Source: Paenibacillus silagei (GTDB lineage Bacteria; Bacillota; Bacilli; Paenibacillales; Paenibacillaceae). Taken from it: DNA of 64,000 nt. A model generated the notes under the pieces. It searched no databases. It was not told where the DNA came from and saw only the letters and a program-made list of their open reading frames with translations. The position numbers and the translations under genes were made by a program. Where the stretch lies: NCBI RefSeq assembly GCF_017874735.1, contig NZ_JAGGLV010000024.1, positions 1-64,000 on the forward strand, in the 5' to 3' direction. Below, piece by piece: positions 44,616 through 53,589 of this stretch; within the stretch, counting starts at the first letter, position 1; each line of letters starts with the position of its first letter.

Positions 44616-45839
44616 ATGAAACCACAATTTCGCTATTTGGACAAACCGGCGCTTGAACCTGTACCAGGCTGTGACTGGGCGGACAAAATGGTTCTGAATC
44701 CGGCGATCATCCAGGACCCTGACTCGAATGACATTCATATGCTGTTTCGGGCAACGGGCCCGTGGCCGCAGAAGAGAAGAGAGGGCTGCCATGATCCCTA
44801 TCCGATTTTTTTGGGGTATGCGCGGAGCAGGGATGGGGGAGAGAGCTGGGAGGCGGACTTTTCAAGACCTGCCCTGGCTCCGGCCCTCGGGTATGAAGAG
44901 CATGAATTGTACATTACGGACATTTACGGAAAAAGAGTGCGGAATTATGCCAACGGCTGTGTGGAGGACCCCCGTATCTTCTATGTCGGGAACGAGCTGT
45001 ATGTCACGGTGGCCTGCCGGGCGTTTCCCCCTGGCCCTTACTGGCTTAGCAGCCAGCAGCCTCCGGTCCAGACGCGCTTTGAATACGTGCCGGATTGGAT
45101 TTTTGCTGGAGAGGGTACGGACCCGTTCATTCAATCAGCCCGGGCGAATGATACGGTCAGCGTGCTGTATAAGCTGGATTTGGCCAAGTTGAAGGAAGGG
45201 AACTATGAAGACGCTTTCGGGTATGTAGGCCCGCTTACCGAAGGGCATGTCAGTGATAACCGTGATGTGTTCCTGTTTCCTGAGCAGATGAGGATTGCAG
45301 GTAAATGGCAATATGTGATGCTGCACCGGCCGATGAATGTCCTACCCTTTGCAGGCGGGGGCCAGGCGGGCAAGCCATCCATTTATCTGGCGGCGGCGGA
45401 ATCCATCGCGGATTTCGCTTCACCTGCAGCAGTTCACCGACTGCTGGCCAGTCCGCTCTTTGATTGGGAGGAGAACCGTGTGGGGGCAAGCTGGCCGCCG
45501 ATCGCCCTGGGGAATCAGGAGTGGCTGGTGGCTTATCACGCGAAGAAGAATGTGCAGTTTGGATATACGCAGTCCTTCATGATCCTCAAGGAGCAGGAGA
45601 ATGATTTCCCTGTCATTATCCACAGGTGCTCCGACCGTCTGATGTATGCGGAGCGGGAGTGGGAGATGCCGGAGGATTACCCTACGCCTTGTCTGTTTAC
45701 CACAGGAGGCATTGTCATGGGGGAGGACTTAATCATGTCTTATGGCGCTGCGGATCAGAAGGCGGGTATCGCTTGGGTTCATTTTGCGGAGTTATTGGAG
45801 TACATCCGGACATTTGATGAGAACGGCATCCTGCTGTAA
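44616..45839 (+). CDS. glycoside hydrolase family 130-like protein
   Basis: 407 residues without a signal peptide. The five-bladed propeller motifs of GH130 are visible: VLNPAIIQD near the start, CVEDPRIFYVG (the DPR aspartate corresponds to the general acid described for GH130) and a late FTTGGIVMGEDLIMSYGAAD. GH130 enzymes are mostly beta-mannoside phosphorylases, but some members lacking phosphate-binding basic residues are hydrolases; this divergent, longer copy could be either. GGAGGTAAACCAGGAGG precedes the ATG. It is less similar to the GH130 proteins at 52454 and 60892 than those are to each other. Confidence 0.82.
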   Translation: MKPQFRYLDKPALEPVPGCDWADKMVLNPAIIQDPDSNDIHMLFRATGPWPQKRREGCHDPYPIFLGYARSRDGGESWEADFSRPALAPALGYEEHELYITDIYGKRVRNYANGCVEDPRIFYVGNELYVTVACRAFPPGPYWLSSQQPPVQTRFEYVPDWIFAGEGTDPFIQSARANDTVSVLYKLDLAKLKEGNYEDAFGYVGPLTEGHVSDNRDVFLFPEQMRIAGKWQYVMLHRPMNVLPFAGGGQAGKPSIYLAAAESIADFASPAAVHRLLASPLFDWEENRVGASWPPIALGNQEWLVAYHAKKNVQFGYTQSFMILKEQENDFPVIIHRCSDRLMYAEREWEMPEDYPTPCLFTTGGIVMGEDLIMSYGAADQKAGIAWVHFAELLEYIRTFDENGILL

Positions 45840-45984
45840 CGGGAGAGCCCGGCAGCTGCCGCCTGCCGCAAAGAATAGAATTCTGTCCCTCAAGAGTGAG
45901 TCTGCCGCACTCCTTTTGCGGGAGGGGTAGCCTATAATAGAGAACGAGCTCACAATACAAATGTCAATCAAAGGGGTAGAACGT

Positions 45985-47403
45985 ATGCAGAAAAAATGGT
46001 TGGGCCTCAGCCTGAGCCTCATGCTGGCCGCCGGAATCGCCGGCTGCGGCGGTAACGGGAACAATAATAAGAGCGGCGGTGCGGCAGAGGGGACACCCGG
46101 AGCGGCAACAGCGAGTCCCACAGCTTCGGCCGCAGCAGAAACAGGTGAGCCGGTACAGCTTAAGTACTGGACGGATGACCGTCATGACCAGGAATATATC
46201 AAGGAATTGGTCAACAAGTTCAATGAGACGAACGGCGAGAATATCCAGGTGGAACTGACAGTCATGTCTGAGAATTACGCGCAGAGCGTTGACATTGCCT
46301 TCACCAGCAACCAGGCACCGGATATCCTCCGTCTGAAGAGCGGCAATACCCCCGAATTTGTCAAAAAAGGTTATCTGGCTCCGATTGACGGTTACCTGAC
46401 CGATGAGATCAAAACGAAATTCGGCAGTCTGCTGATCGATGGTGTCAACCGTTTTGACGGCAAGGTATATTCTTTGGCCAATACCGGTCTCACCCTGCGC
46501 CTGATCTACAACAAGGATCTCTTTGACAAAGCAGGCATCGCTAATCCTCCAGCATCGCTACAGGAAATGGTCGATGACGCCAAAAAAATTACTGAAACCG
46601 GCAAATCGGAGGGCGTATACGGCTTTGCGTTGAACTTCAAAAGTCCAAAGTCGGCCTTTGACCGGTCAATGCGCGAGATTCTCTCCTTGAGCGGCTATCA
46701 GGGCCTTGGCTTTGACCTGGAGACAGGCCAGTTTGACTTTGCACCTTACTCCCAGGTTATCGAATATTTCAAGCAGATGTACGAGGACGGAAGCATCCTG
46801 CCGGGTGCGGAGACGCTGGATATTGACCCGCTGCGCGCCCAATTTGCCGCAGGCAAAATCGGCATGTACCTCAGCTTCTCGACGGAGCCGGGTGTATACC
46901 AGGACCAGTTCCCGACAGAGATCAACTGGGCAGGTACGCTGGCCCCAACCCTGGACGGGCAGATTAAGGGAACCTCGGAGATCGTATCCGCCGGCACCTG
47001 GCTCGGGATTAGTGCGAAATCGGCGCATCAGGATGCCGCCTGGAAATTCATGCAGTACATGTACGGCGACGATATTCTGAAGACGTATCATGAGAAGGGC
47101 TTCGGAATTGCAGTGGTGCCGAGCATTGTGGAGCAGGCCAAAAATCCGGAGATTGGCGGAATGGAAGGCTTCCTGGTCGGCGAGCATGACTCGCTCTGGC
47201 CTGCTGTGCCGAACGTCACGCCGGAAGGCTCTACCTATGCGGATGCTTTTTTCAAATATATGCTCTCGGGCGGAGATGCCAAGGCCATTGCTGCTGATCT
47301 GAATACAAGATACAATGACGCATTGTCCAAAGCAGTGGAGAAGGGCGAGGTTACCGTTACGCCGGACCCGGCGTTTGATCCAATGAAGCCGCAGGGAGAA
47401 TAA
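45985..47403 (+). CDS. sugar ABC transporter substrate-binding lipoprotein
   Basis: 472 residues from the ATG at 45985, with AAAGGGG upstream. The signal peptide ends in a lipobox at GIAGC (Cys21), followed by a Ser/Thr/Ala-rich linker. The mature part is a family 1 binding protein. It is clearly paralogous to the protein at 57574: both share YWTDDRHD or YWTGDRHD near the start, LDIDPLRAQFA and AAWKFM. A TATAAT lies at 45933-45938, but no good -35 box was seen, as expected for an activated promoter. Confidence 0.9.
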   Translation: MQKKWLGLSLSLMLAAGIAGCGGNGNNNKSGGAAEGTPGAATASPTASAAAETGEPVQLKYWTDDRHDQEYIKELVNKFNETNGENIQVELTVMSENYAQSVDIAFTSNQAPDILRLKSGNTPEFVKKGYLAPIDGYLTDEIKTKFGSLLIDGVNRFDGKVYSLANTGLTLRLIYNKDLFDKAGIANPPASLQEMVDDAKKITETGKSEGVYGFALNFKSPKSAFDRSMREILSLSGYQGLGFDLETGQFDFAPYSQVIEYFKQMYEDGSILPGAETLDIDPLRAQFAAGKIGMYLSFSTEPGVYQDQFPTEINWAGTLAPTLDGQIKGTSEIVSAGTWLGISAKSAHQDAAWKFMQYMYGDDILKTYHEKGFGIAVVPSIVEQAKNPEIGGMEGFLVGEHDSLWPAVPNVTPEGSTYADAFFKYMLSGGDAKAIAADLNTRYNDALSKAVEKGEVTVTPDPAFDPMKPQGE

Positions 47404-47413
47404 CGGGTTACAG

Positions 47414-47449
47414 AGGGGCTTGTACGGGATTCCCGGATCAGCCCCTTTG
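47414..47449 (+). terminator. attenuating hairpin between binding-protein and permease genes
   Basis: AGGGGCT (47414-47420) pairs with AGCCCCT (47440-47446), with an inner CGGGA/TCCCG stem and a short TTTGCT tail. Confidence 0.65.
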
Positions 47450-47471
47450 CTATCCTTGAAGGAGACCAATC

Positions 47472-48371
47472 ATGATCTATAAATGGAAAAGACTTGGGGA
47501 GAATTCCCTGTTCCTCGCACCTAGCGTCATTCTGACACTCACTCTCGGCATCTATCCTCTGATCTGGATGCTGCGGTATATGTTCTATGATTATGCCGGA
47601 TACGGCGAGGCGCTGTTTACCGGGCTGGACAATTTCAGCCGGCTGCTGCGGGATACCCTGTTCTGGGAGTCCGTCCGCAATACGTTCGTCTTTGCCGGAG
47701 GGAAGCTGCTGCTGACTCTGCCGCTGTCGCTGCTGCTGGCTGTTATTCTTAACGGCAGATTGCGCGGGTCCAACTTGCTCCGGGGCATTTATTTCATGCC
47801 GACGGTCATTAGTACTGCGGTCATCTCTGTTGTTTTTTATAACATCTTCAATTCCTATAACGGGATGGTTAACACAGTTCTGATGAAGCTGCATCTGGTC
47901 TCCCAGCCGGTCGACTGGCTTGGTCCGAAGCACGCCATGCTGACGGTTATTCTTGTGGCGGTGTGGGGTGCCGTCGGGAACTATATGCTGCTCTTCCTCG
48001 CCGGGCTGCAGAGCATTCCGCAGGACCTGTACGAGAGCGCGTCCATCGACGGAGCGAACGCCGGAAGACGCTTCTGGAATATTACGCTTCCGATGCTGGC
48101 TCCGGTAGCCCAGATGGTCATTATGCTGGCGATTATCGCTTCCCTGAAGGGCTATGAGAGCATCATGGTCATCACCGAAGGCGGACCGATCGGCAAAACG
48201 GAAGTCATGTATCTCTATCTCTACAAGCTGCTATTTCCTGTATCCACCGGTTCACCGGTAACGCAGCAGCTTGGTTACGGCAGCGCCGTGGGCTTCGCCA
48301 CCGCTGTGATTGTCGGAGCGGTAACCGGCCTCTATTTCTTCTTCAGCCGCAAAATGAACAAGGTGTATTAG
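47472..48371 (+). CDS. sugar ABC transporter permease (MalF type)
   Basis: 299 residues with six predicted helices. The EAA loop is LYESASIDGANAGRRFWNIT. AAGGAGA precedes the ATG. It is paralogous to the permease at 59068 (shared GGKLLLTLPLSLLL-like and VDWLGPKHAML-like segments). It works with the binding protein just upstream. Confidence 0.92.
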   Translation: MIYKWKRLGENSLFLAPSVILTLTLGIYPLIWMLRYMFYDYAGYGEALFTGLDNFSRLLRDTLFWESVRNTFVFAGGKLLLTLPLSLLLAVILNGRLRGSNLLRGIYFMPTVISTAVISVVFYNIFNSYNGMVNTVLMKLHLVSQPVDWLGPKHAMLTVILVAVWGAVGNYMLLFLAGLQSIPQDLYESASIDGANAGRRFWNITLPMLAPVAQMVIMLAIIASLKGYESIMVITEGGPIGKTEVMYLYLYKLLFPVSTGSPVTQQLGYGSAVGFATAVIVGAVTGLYFFFSRKMNKVY

Positions 48372-48384
48372 GAGGCTTATCCAA

Positions 48385-49284
48385 ATGAACGAATCTGTGA
48401 TATCCAAGCAGCCCGGAGGGCGGCCGCAAACGGTGGACCGGACGCCCGGTACTGCCGGGAGAATCGTAACCCGGACAGTGATGTGGCTTTTCCTGCTGGC
48501 AACGGCGGTCCTGACCTTGTTTCCGCTGCTGATGACGCTGACCGGTTCCTTGAAGACCGGGGCCGAGATGATGACTGGGGGAACGCTTTTTCCCGCCAAG
48601 CTACAATTCAACAATTATGCTGAAGCCTGGAAGCAGGCTAATTTCGCCCGCTATACCTGGAACAGTGCATTTATGAGCGTAATGGTGACGGTGGGGACGC
48701 TGCTGGTGGCCTCGATGGCTGCTTATGTGGTGGACCGGCGTGATTTTCCGGGAAAAAGGATCTATGTCACGGTGCAGGCGTCCATGATGTTCATTTCAGT
48801 CGGGGCCATCGTTTTGCGTCCGCAGTTCGATCTGATGGTTGCGCTGCATCTGAATACCACGCTGTGGGGGGTTATTCTAATTCTGGTCAGCGCCCATTCC
48901 AGCACCTTCTTCATGCTGCAGGGTTTCTTCAAAGCGATTCCCCGGGAGCTTGATGAGGCGGCGATGGTGGACGGATCCGGCTTCATCCGCACCTTTTTCC
49001 GCATCATTCTGCCGCTCTTGACCCCTGGGCTTGGGGTGGCCGGATTGTTCGCCTTCCGTCATGCCTGGAACGAATACATTCTGCCGCTGGTCTTCACGAT
49101 GACCAATCCGAAGCTGCAGACACTGACGGTCGGGCTGGCGAATCTCCGCTATGGCTCTTCGGCTGCGATGCAGATTCACCTGATGATGGCCGGGGCCTGT
49201 CTGTCCATCCTGCCAATGCTGCTGGCGTATATTCTGGCGAATAAAACCTTCATTCAGGTGACGGCGGGTTCGGTGAAGGGGTAA
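48385..49284 (+). CDS. sugar ABC transporter permease (MalG type)
   Basis: 299 residues with six predicted helices. The hydrophilic N-terminus is about 20 residues longer than in the paralogue at 59985. The EAA loop reads LDEAAMVDGSGFIRTFFRI. It follows the MalF-type gene by 13 bp with AGGAGG upstream. The end (NKTFIQVTAGSVKG) is almost the same as in the paralogue. Confidence 0.92.
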   Translation: MNESVISKQPGGRPQTVDRTPGTAGRIVTRTVMWLFLLATAVLTLFPLLMTLTGSLKTGAEMMTGGTLFPAKLQFNNYAEAWKQANFARYTWNSAFMSVMVTVGTLLVASMAAYVVDRRDFPGKRIYVTVQASMMFISVGAIVLRPQFDLMVALHLNTTLWGVILILVSAHSSTFFMLQGFFKAIPRELDEAAMVDGSGFIRTFFRIILPLLTPGLGVAGLFAFRHAWNEYILPLVFTMTNPKLQTLTVGLANLRYGSSAAMQIHLMMAGACLSILPMLLAYILANKTFIQVTAGSVKG

Positions 49285-49375
49285 TAAACTTTAAGATAAG
49301 CTTATGCTTCCGAAGCGAGTTTTGCGAGGTGGATTCAGGTGAAGCTACGCTATCAAAACTTTTAGGAGGATAACA

Positions 49376-50758
49376 ATGAATTACGGACATATTACAGTAC
49401 CGCAGGCAGAGGTGCCGGTCTCCCGCGAGGTGGATGTGTTGGTCATCGGCGGCGGGGCGGCAGGGATTGCCGCTGCCATCTCGGCGGCCGAAGGCGGGGC
49501 GAGCACCATGATCGTGGAGCAGCGCGGGTATCTGGGCGGAATGGGAACCGTGGCGCTGGTGCCTGCCTTCTGCCCCTATACGGACAAGGTCAAGCCGATT
49601 ATCCGCGGCCTGGGCCTGAAGCTGATGGAGCGGATGAAGCAGGCCTGTGATCCGGGCTATCAGGAGGAATACCGCGAACAGCTGGACTGGGTGCCGATTG
49701 ATCCTGAAGTGTTGAAGCGCGTCTATGACAATGCGGTACTGGAGAGCGGTGTGACGCCGCTGTTCCACACCTTTGTCTACGATGTAGTGCGGTCGCCGGA
49801 CGGCCAGACCATAGAGGGCGTAATGATTGTCAACAAATCCGGAAGATCCTTCATCCGCTGCCGTTATATCATCGACTGCACCGGGGACGGCGACATTGCT
49901 GCCCTGTCGGGTGTGCCGTTCCAGAAGGGGGGCGGAGACGGGGAGCTTCAGCCTGGCAGCATGTGTTATCTGCTGGCGAATGTAGACCGTCCAAGATTCA
50001 GCCGCTTCCTGGCGGAGACGGGAGATACAGGTCAATTGCACCGGACGGTGGAGCAGGCCATCCTGGAAGGAGCGCTGCCGGAAGGCCGCAAATCGATCTC
50101 CGGCCTGGCCTGGGTGAGCGATCAGCTGGTCGGCGTTAACTTCGGCCATGTGTTCGGGGTGGACGGAACGAAGGCTGAGGACCTGACACGCGGAGCCATT
50201 GAAGGCCGCCGGACGGTGCTGCGGCAGCTTGAATTCTTCCGCAAGTATGTGCCGGGCTTCGAACAGGCGCATCTGGTGGCAAGCGGAGAGCAGCTTGGCA
50301 TCCGGGAGACGCGGCGTATCCAGGGCGATTATACGCTGACTGTGGACGACTTCGTGGCCGCGCGTTCTTTTCCTGACGATATAGCGCGCAATGCCTACTA
50401 TATTGACATTCATCTGGCGACAAGCAAAAGTGATATGACCTTCAATCATCTGCCGCCGGGAGTCTCCCACGGGGTGCCTTACCGGGTGATGCTGCCGGTG
50501 GGCATCCGCAATCTGTGGGTGGCGGGACGTTCGGTGTCCTCGGACCGGGCGGTGCAAGGCTCCCTGCGCGTCATGCCGAACTGCTTCTCGATGGGCCAGG
50601 CCTGCGGCACGGCGGCAACGCTTGCACTCCGGGACGGCACGGACTCCCGCAGTATCTCGATTCCTGAGCTTCAGCAGCGTCTGCTGGAGCAGGATGTGTG
50701 GCTCGGGGAGAATTTCGTTCCGGGGGCGGCGGAGCAGGATGCGGGGCAGGCGCAGTGA
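49376..50758 (+). CDS. FAD-dependent oxidoreductase (FAD_oxidored family)
   Basis: 460 residues. The N-terminal dinucleotide motif is VLVIGGGAAGIAAAISAAEGG and the FAD ribose-binding Glu lies in MIVEQRGYLGGMGT. The C-terminal segment NLWVAGRSVSSDRAVQGSLR is typical of the family. AGGAGG precedes the ATG. It lies 91 bp after the permease gene and overlaps the SGNH gene (GTGA), so it belongs to the importer operon. It is a second, more distant member beside the one at 42877. The substrate is unknown; oxidation of a sugar or polyol is possible. Confidence 0.86.
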   Translation: MNYGHITVPQAEVPVSREVDVLVIGGGAAGIAAAISAAEGGASTMIVEQRGYLGGMGTVALVPAFCPYTDKVKPIIRGLGLKLMERMKQACDPGYQEEYREQLDWVPIDPEVLKRVYDNAVLESGVTPLFHTFVYDVVRSPDGQTIEGVMIVNKSGRSFIRCRYIIDCTGDGDIAALSGVPFQKGGGDGELQPGSMCYLLANVDRPRFSRFLAETGDTGQLHRTVEQAILEGALPEGRKSISGLAWVSDQLVGVNFGHVFGVDGTKAEDLTRGAIEGRRTVLRQLEFFRKYVPGFEQAHLVASGEQLGIRETRRIQGDYTLTVDDFVAARSFPDDIARNAYYIDIHLATSKSDMTFNHLPPGVSHGVPYRVMLPVGIRNLWVAGRSVSSDRAVQGSLRVMPNCFSMGQACGTAATLALRDGTDSRSISIPELQQRLLEQDVWLGENFVPGAAEQDAGQAQ

Positions 50759-52035
50759 GCGGCGCGGAGAATGTGGAGAACGTGAAGAATGTGAATAGCT
50801 TGAAGAGCGTGGAGAGTGTGAAGAGCGTGGGAAGTATGGAGAGCGTGGAGCGAACGGAGAGTGTGAAGAGCGGGAAGAGCCTGGAGAGCGGGAAGAGTGT
50901 GGGGAACGGGAAGAACGTGAAGAGTGTGGAGAACGTTGAGAGTGTGGAGAGCCTGGAGCGCGTGAAGAGCGTGGGGAACGTCAAGAACGGGAAGAACGTG
51001 AGGAGCCTCCCTTTGCTGGAGGAGTGGTTTCACGGGGCGGTCTCACTGGAGCACCGGCAGGAGGGGATCAAGCCCTGGCGGATTCCGTTCCGGGACTATG
51101 ATCTATATCCGCCGGATGGGATCGGCGGCAAGGCGGAGATCTGCTCCGGTATCCGGCTGCGGCTGTCCACCAGCTCCAGCACCTTCGCACTCTGGTTTGA
51201 ACCGCTTGCGGAGGACGCTTCACTGGATTGTTTGGCTGACGGCCGGCTGGTGCAGACGCTCCGGCTTGCTGCGCAGTCTGCGGAGGCCCGCTTCACCGGG
51301 CTTCCCCCTGGTGTGAAGGAACTGGAAATCTACCTGCCGCAGAACACCGGTATGACGATAAGCGGTCTTGCCATTGATGATGATGCCGTTGCCGAACCGC
51401 TGGCGGACCTGCGGCCCCGCTGGGTGACGTATGGAAGCTCCATTACCCAGTGTGTTGCGGCTTCGAGCCCTTCCTGGACCTGGCCGGTGATCGCCGCCGG
51501 GGAGATCGGCTATCACTTGACCAATCTCGGCTTCTCCGGCAACTGCCTGATGGAGCCGATGGCGGGCCGGCTGATCCGGGATCTGCCGGCTGACCTGATT
51601 ACCTTGTGCGTCGGCGTGAACATCTATGGCGCAGTGTCCTCCAGCCCGCGGATGTTCAAGCCGCTGCTGATCGGCCTGCTGGAGACGATCCGGGAGAAGC
51701 ATACAGAGACACCTATGGTTGTCATCTCGCCTATTTACGGAACGGAGCGTGAGACAGAGGAGAATCCGCTCGGCTTCACCCTGCCGCTGATGCGCCGGGA
51801 GATCGCGGATACAGTGAAGCTGCTGCAGGCGCGGGGAGACCGTCATCTGCATTACCTCGATGGGCTGGAGTGGTTCGGCCCAGCGGACGGAGAGCTGCTG
51901 ACCGATGGTCTGCACCCCGGTCCCGAAGGCTATGAGCTGCTGGGCAGCCGCTTCGGCGGCAGACTGGCGGCTGCGCTCCGGGGCGAAACGCTGCACCAGC
52001 AGAGCATCCAATCTCACTCTGAGGGTTTGCTATGA
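50755..52035 (+). CDS. SGNH/GDSL hydrolase with N-terminal tripeptide-repeat extension
   Basis: 426 residues from the GTG at 50755, which overlaps the preceding stop. Residues 7-84 are 26 consecutive tripeptides of the type Val-(Glu/Lys)-(Ser/Asn), encoded by a 9-bp DNA repeat (50773-51006). A beta-rich domain (about 85-215) and the SGNH domain follow: the nucleophile Ser229 in YGSSIT, block II glycine in FSGNC, block III Asn in GVNIYG and Asp384-His387 in TDGLHPG. It is cytoplasmic, with no signal peptide. It probably removes acetyl groups from imported glycans. The repeat extension is not part of the family. Confidence 0.85.
   Translation: MSGAENVENVKNVNSLKSVESVKSVGSMESVERTESVKSGKSLESGKSVGNGKNVKSVENVESVESLERVKSVGNVKNGKNVRSLPLLEEWFHGAVSLEHRQEGIKPWRIPFRDYDLYPPDGIGGKAEICSGIRLRLSTSSSTFALWFEPLAEDASLDCLADGRLVQTLRLAAQSAEARFTGLPPGVKELEIYLPQNTGMTISGLAIDDDAVAEPLADLRPRWVTYGSSITQCVAASSPSWTWPVIAAGEIGYHLTNLGFSGNCLMEPMAGRLIRDLPADLITLCVGVNIYGAVSSSPRMFKPLLIGLLETIREKHTETPMVVISPIYGTERETEENPLGFTLPLMRREIADTVKLLQARGDRHLHYLDGLEWFGPADGELLTDGLHPGPEGYELLGSRFGGRLAAALRGETLHQQSIQSHSEGLL
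50773..51006 (+). repeat. in-frame 9-bp repeat, 26 units
   Basis: The unit is approximately GTG-RAG-ARY. It encodes 26 tripeptides with Val (or Leu, Gly, Met, Thr) first, Glu or Lys (sometimes Gly) second and Ser, Asn or Arg third. Units are diverged, which suggests the expansion is not brand new. No stop or frameshift occurs within it. Confidence 0.9.
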
Positions 52036-52064
52036 CCCGATTAAGTACCAGCAATAGGCTTAAG

Positions 52065-52242
52065 TGTATTTTGTACAACTAAATCTTCTGATGTACCGCT
52101 GAATATGCATTTAGTTGTATTTCATACATTTAAACTGGCATCCCTACCTGGGTTATCGCCCATTCCGGCAGATTTAGTTGTACAAAGTACAGCTAGAAGA
52201 GGCGAACCTTTCTTTTCACGGTTTTTAGATGCACAGAATACA
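52065..52242. repeat. four dyads with 51-bp spacing (family G) between SGNH and GH130 genes
   Basis: Four 13-bp dyads of the form TGTAYnnnRTACA lie at 52065-52077, 52116-52128, 52179-52191 and 52230-52242. Their centres are 51, 63 and 51 bp apart. Each carries a neighbouring TTTAGT (or its complement ACTAAA) on one side, with two copies in each orientation. The 418-bp gap 52036-52453 contains no gene. Confidence 0.7.
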
Positions 52243-52408
52243 ACTATCGCCGAATACTCGGTTCAAATGCAACTTTAACGTTACCGTAATTATTAACTAA
52301 ATTCAGTCCTTGTGCTCTAATGCTCTACTAGCTGAAAATGGAAGATTTCATGTGAACATTTTATAGATTAACTATGCAAGATGATGCATAATAGGGGATG
52401 CAAAGACA

Positions 52409-52424
52409 CTGGTTGCGCTTTCAT
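52409..52424 (-). promoter_or_regulatory. candidate cre site upstream of the GH130 gene
   Basis: On the minus strand ATGAAAGCGCAACCAG matches 14 of 16 positions of the cre consensus. A possible -10 box CATAAT lies at 52387-52392, so the site would be just downstream of the start. Confidence 0.4.
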
Positions 52425-52453
52425 CTATTAACTTACAGAGGGGAATCTGCACA

Positions 52454-53461
52454 ATGAACGATCTGACGACAGGAACGCTGACTTCAAGTCCGGTGATGGT
52501 CCGGCATCCGCTTAACCCGATTCTGAAGCCTTCTGATGTACCCTATGGACCGGCGATGGTATTCAACGCCGGGGTGACGAAATTCAAGGGCAGATATGTC
52601 ATGGTGTTCCGCAATGATTACGGGGATGAGAGCAAGGGAATCGTCGCTCCCCATCATACGACCAATCTCGGCTTGGCCTTCAGCGATGACGGCGTAAGCT
52701 GGGAGGTGCAGCCGGAGCCATGCTGGTCCTGGCATGATGAAGAGGTGGTCCGTGTATACGATCCGCGCCTGAGCGTGATCGGTGACCGCTGTTATATGTG
52801 CTTTGCGGTCGATACTCGTCACGGGCTGCGCGGAGGGATCGCTGTTACTGACGATTTCCGTTCGTTTGAAGTGTTAAGCCTGTCGCTGCCGGATAACCGC
52901 AATATGGTACTCTTCCCGGAGTTGATCGGAGGCAAGTATGTAAGGCTGGAGCGCCCGCTTCCGGTCTACAGCCGGGGCGGCCGCGACCGCTTCGATATGT
53001 GGATGAGCGATTCCCCCGATCTGAAGTACTGGGGGAACCATAAGCTGCTGCTGGCCGTGGAGCAAGTCGCTTATGCCAACGATAAGGTAGGTCCAGGTGC
53101 GCCTCCGGTGAAGACGGACAAGGGCTGGCTGACCACCTTCCATGCAGTGGATCTCGATCCTGCCCGGGGCAAGAACGGCTGGGAAGACACCTGGAAGAAG
53201 CGCTACACCGCCGGAATTATGCTGCTGGATCTGGAAGATCCGAGCAAGATTATCGGCCGGGCGGAAGCTCCGCTGCTGGTGCCGGAGGCGGTGTATGAAA
53301 CTTCGGGCGGCTTCCGCAACGATGTCATTTTCCCCGGCGGGATGATCCTGGAGGACTCGGGCGAGGTCAAAATCTATTACGGTGCAGCCGATACGGTGGA
53401 ATGCCTGGCCACGGCCCATGTAGACGATCTGCTCAGGCTTTGCCTGGAGCCGAAGAGATAA
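52454..53461 (+). CDS. GH130 beta-mannoside phosphorylase-type enzyme
   Basis: 335 residues without a signal peptide. GH130 landmarks are NAGVTKFKGRYVMVFRND, VYDPRLSVIG (the DPR aspartate as probable general acid), NMVLFPELIGGKY-RLERP and FPGGMILEDSGEVKIYYGAAD. Members phosphorolyse beta-1,4- or beta-1,2-linked mannosides to mannose 1-phosphate. AGAGGGGA precedes the ATG. It is the closest paralogue of the protein at 60892 (same length and nearly the same C-terminus, VECLATAHVDDLLRLCLEP). The exact linkage cannot be read from sequence alone. Confidence 0.9.
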   Translation: MNDLTTGTLTSSPVMVRHPLNPILKPSDVPYGPAMVFNAGVTKFKGRYVMVFRNDYGDESKGIVAPHHTTNLGLAFSDDGVSWEVQPEPCWSWHDEEVVRVYDPRLSVIGDRCYMCFAVDTRHGLRGGIAVTDDFRSFEVLSLSLPDNRNMVLFPELIGGKYVRLERPLPVYSRGGRDRFDMWMSDSPDLKYWGNHKLLLAVEQVAYANDKVGPGAPPVKTDKGWLTTFHAVDLDPARGKNGWEDTWKKRYTAGIMLLDLEDPSKIIGRAEAPLLVPEAVYETSGGFRNDVIFPGGMILEDSGEVKIYYGAADTVECLATAHVDDLLRLCLEPKR

Positions 53462-53476
53462 TTAGACCGGTTATAT

Positions 53477-53520
53477 AGGCAGGGGGCCTTCCGTTATGCG
53501 GGGGGCTCCAGCCTTTTTTT
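53477..53520 (+). terminator. terminator after the first GH130/importer module
   Basis: An imperfect GC-rich stem (AGGC...GCCT outer, GGGGGCC with GGGGCTCC inner) is followed by eight Ts. Confidence 0.75.
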
Positions 53521-53589
53521 GTTGAGAAATTATGATTTACGCCGCCTGTGGATAGGTATGTACGCAAAAAATGTATAGAAGAATGCTGC

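Noticed and set aside
49250..50557. A 435-codon minus-strand frame opposite the FAD oxidoreductase gene.
   Set aside because: It covers a gene with clear FAD motifs on the plus strand and shows the Arg/His/Gln-rich composition usual for antisense frames in GC-rich DNA.
50571..50984. Long minus-strand frame rich in Phe, Thr, Leu and Ser opposite the SGNH gene.
   Set aside because: It is the antisense of the 9-bp repeat; its regularity follows from the repeat and there is no start signal.
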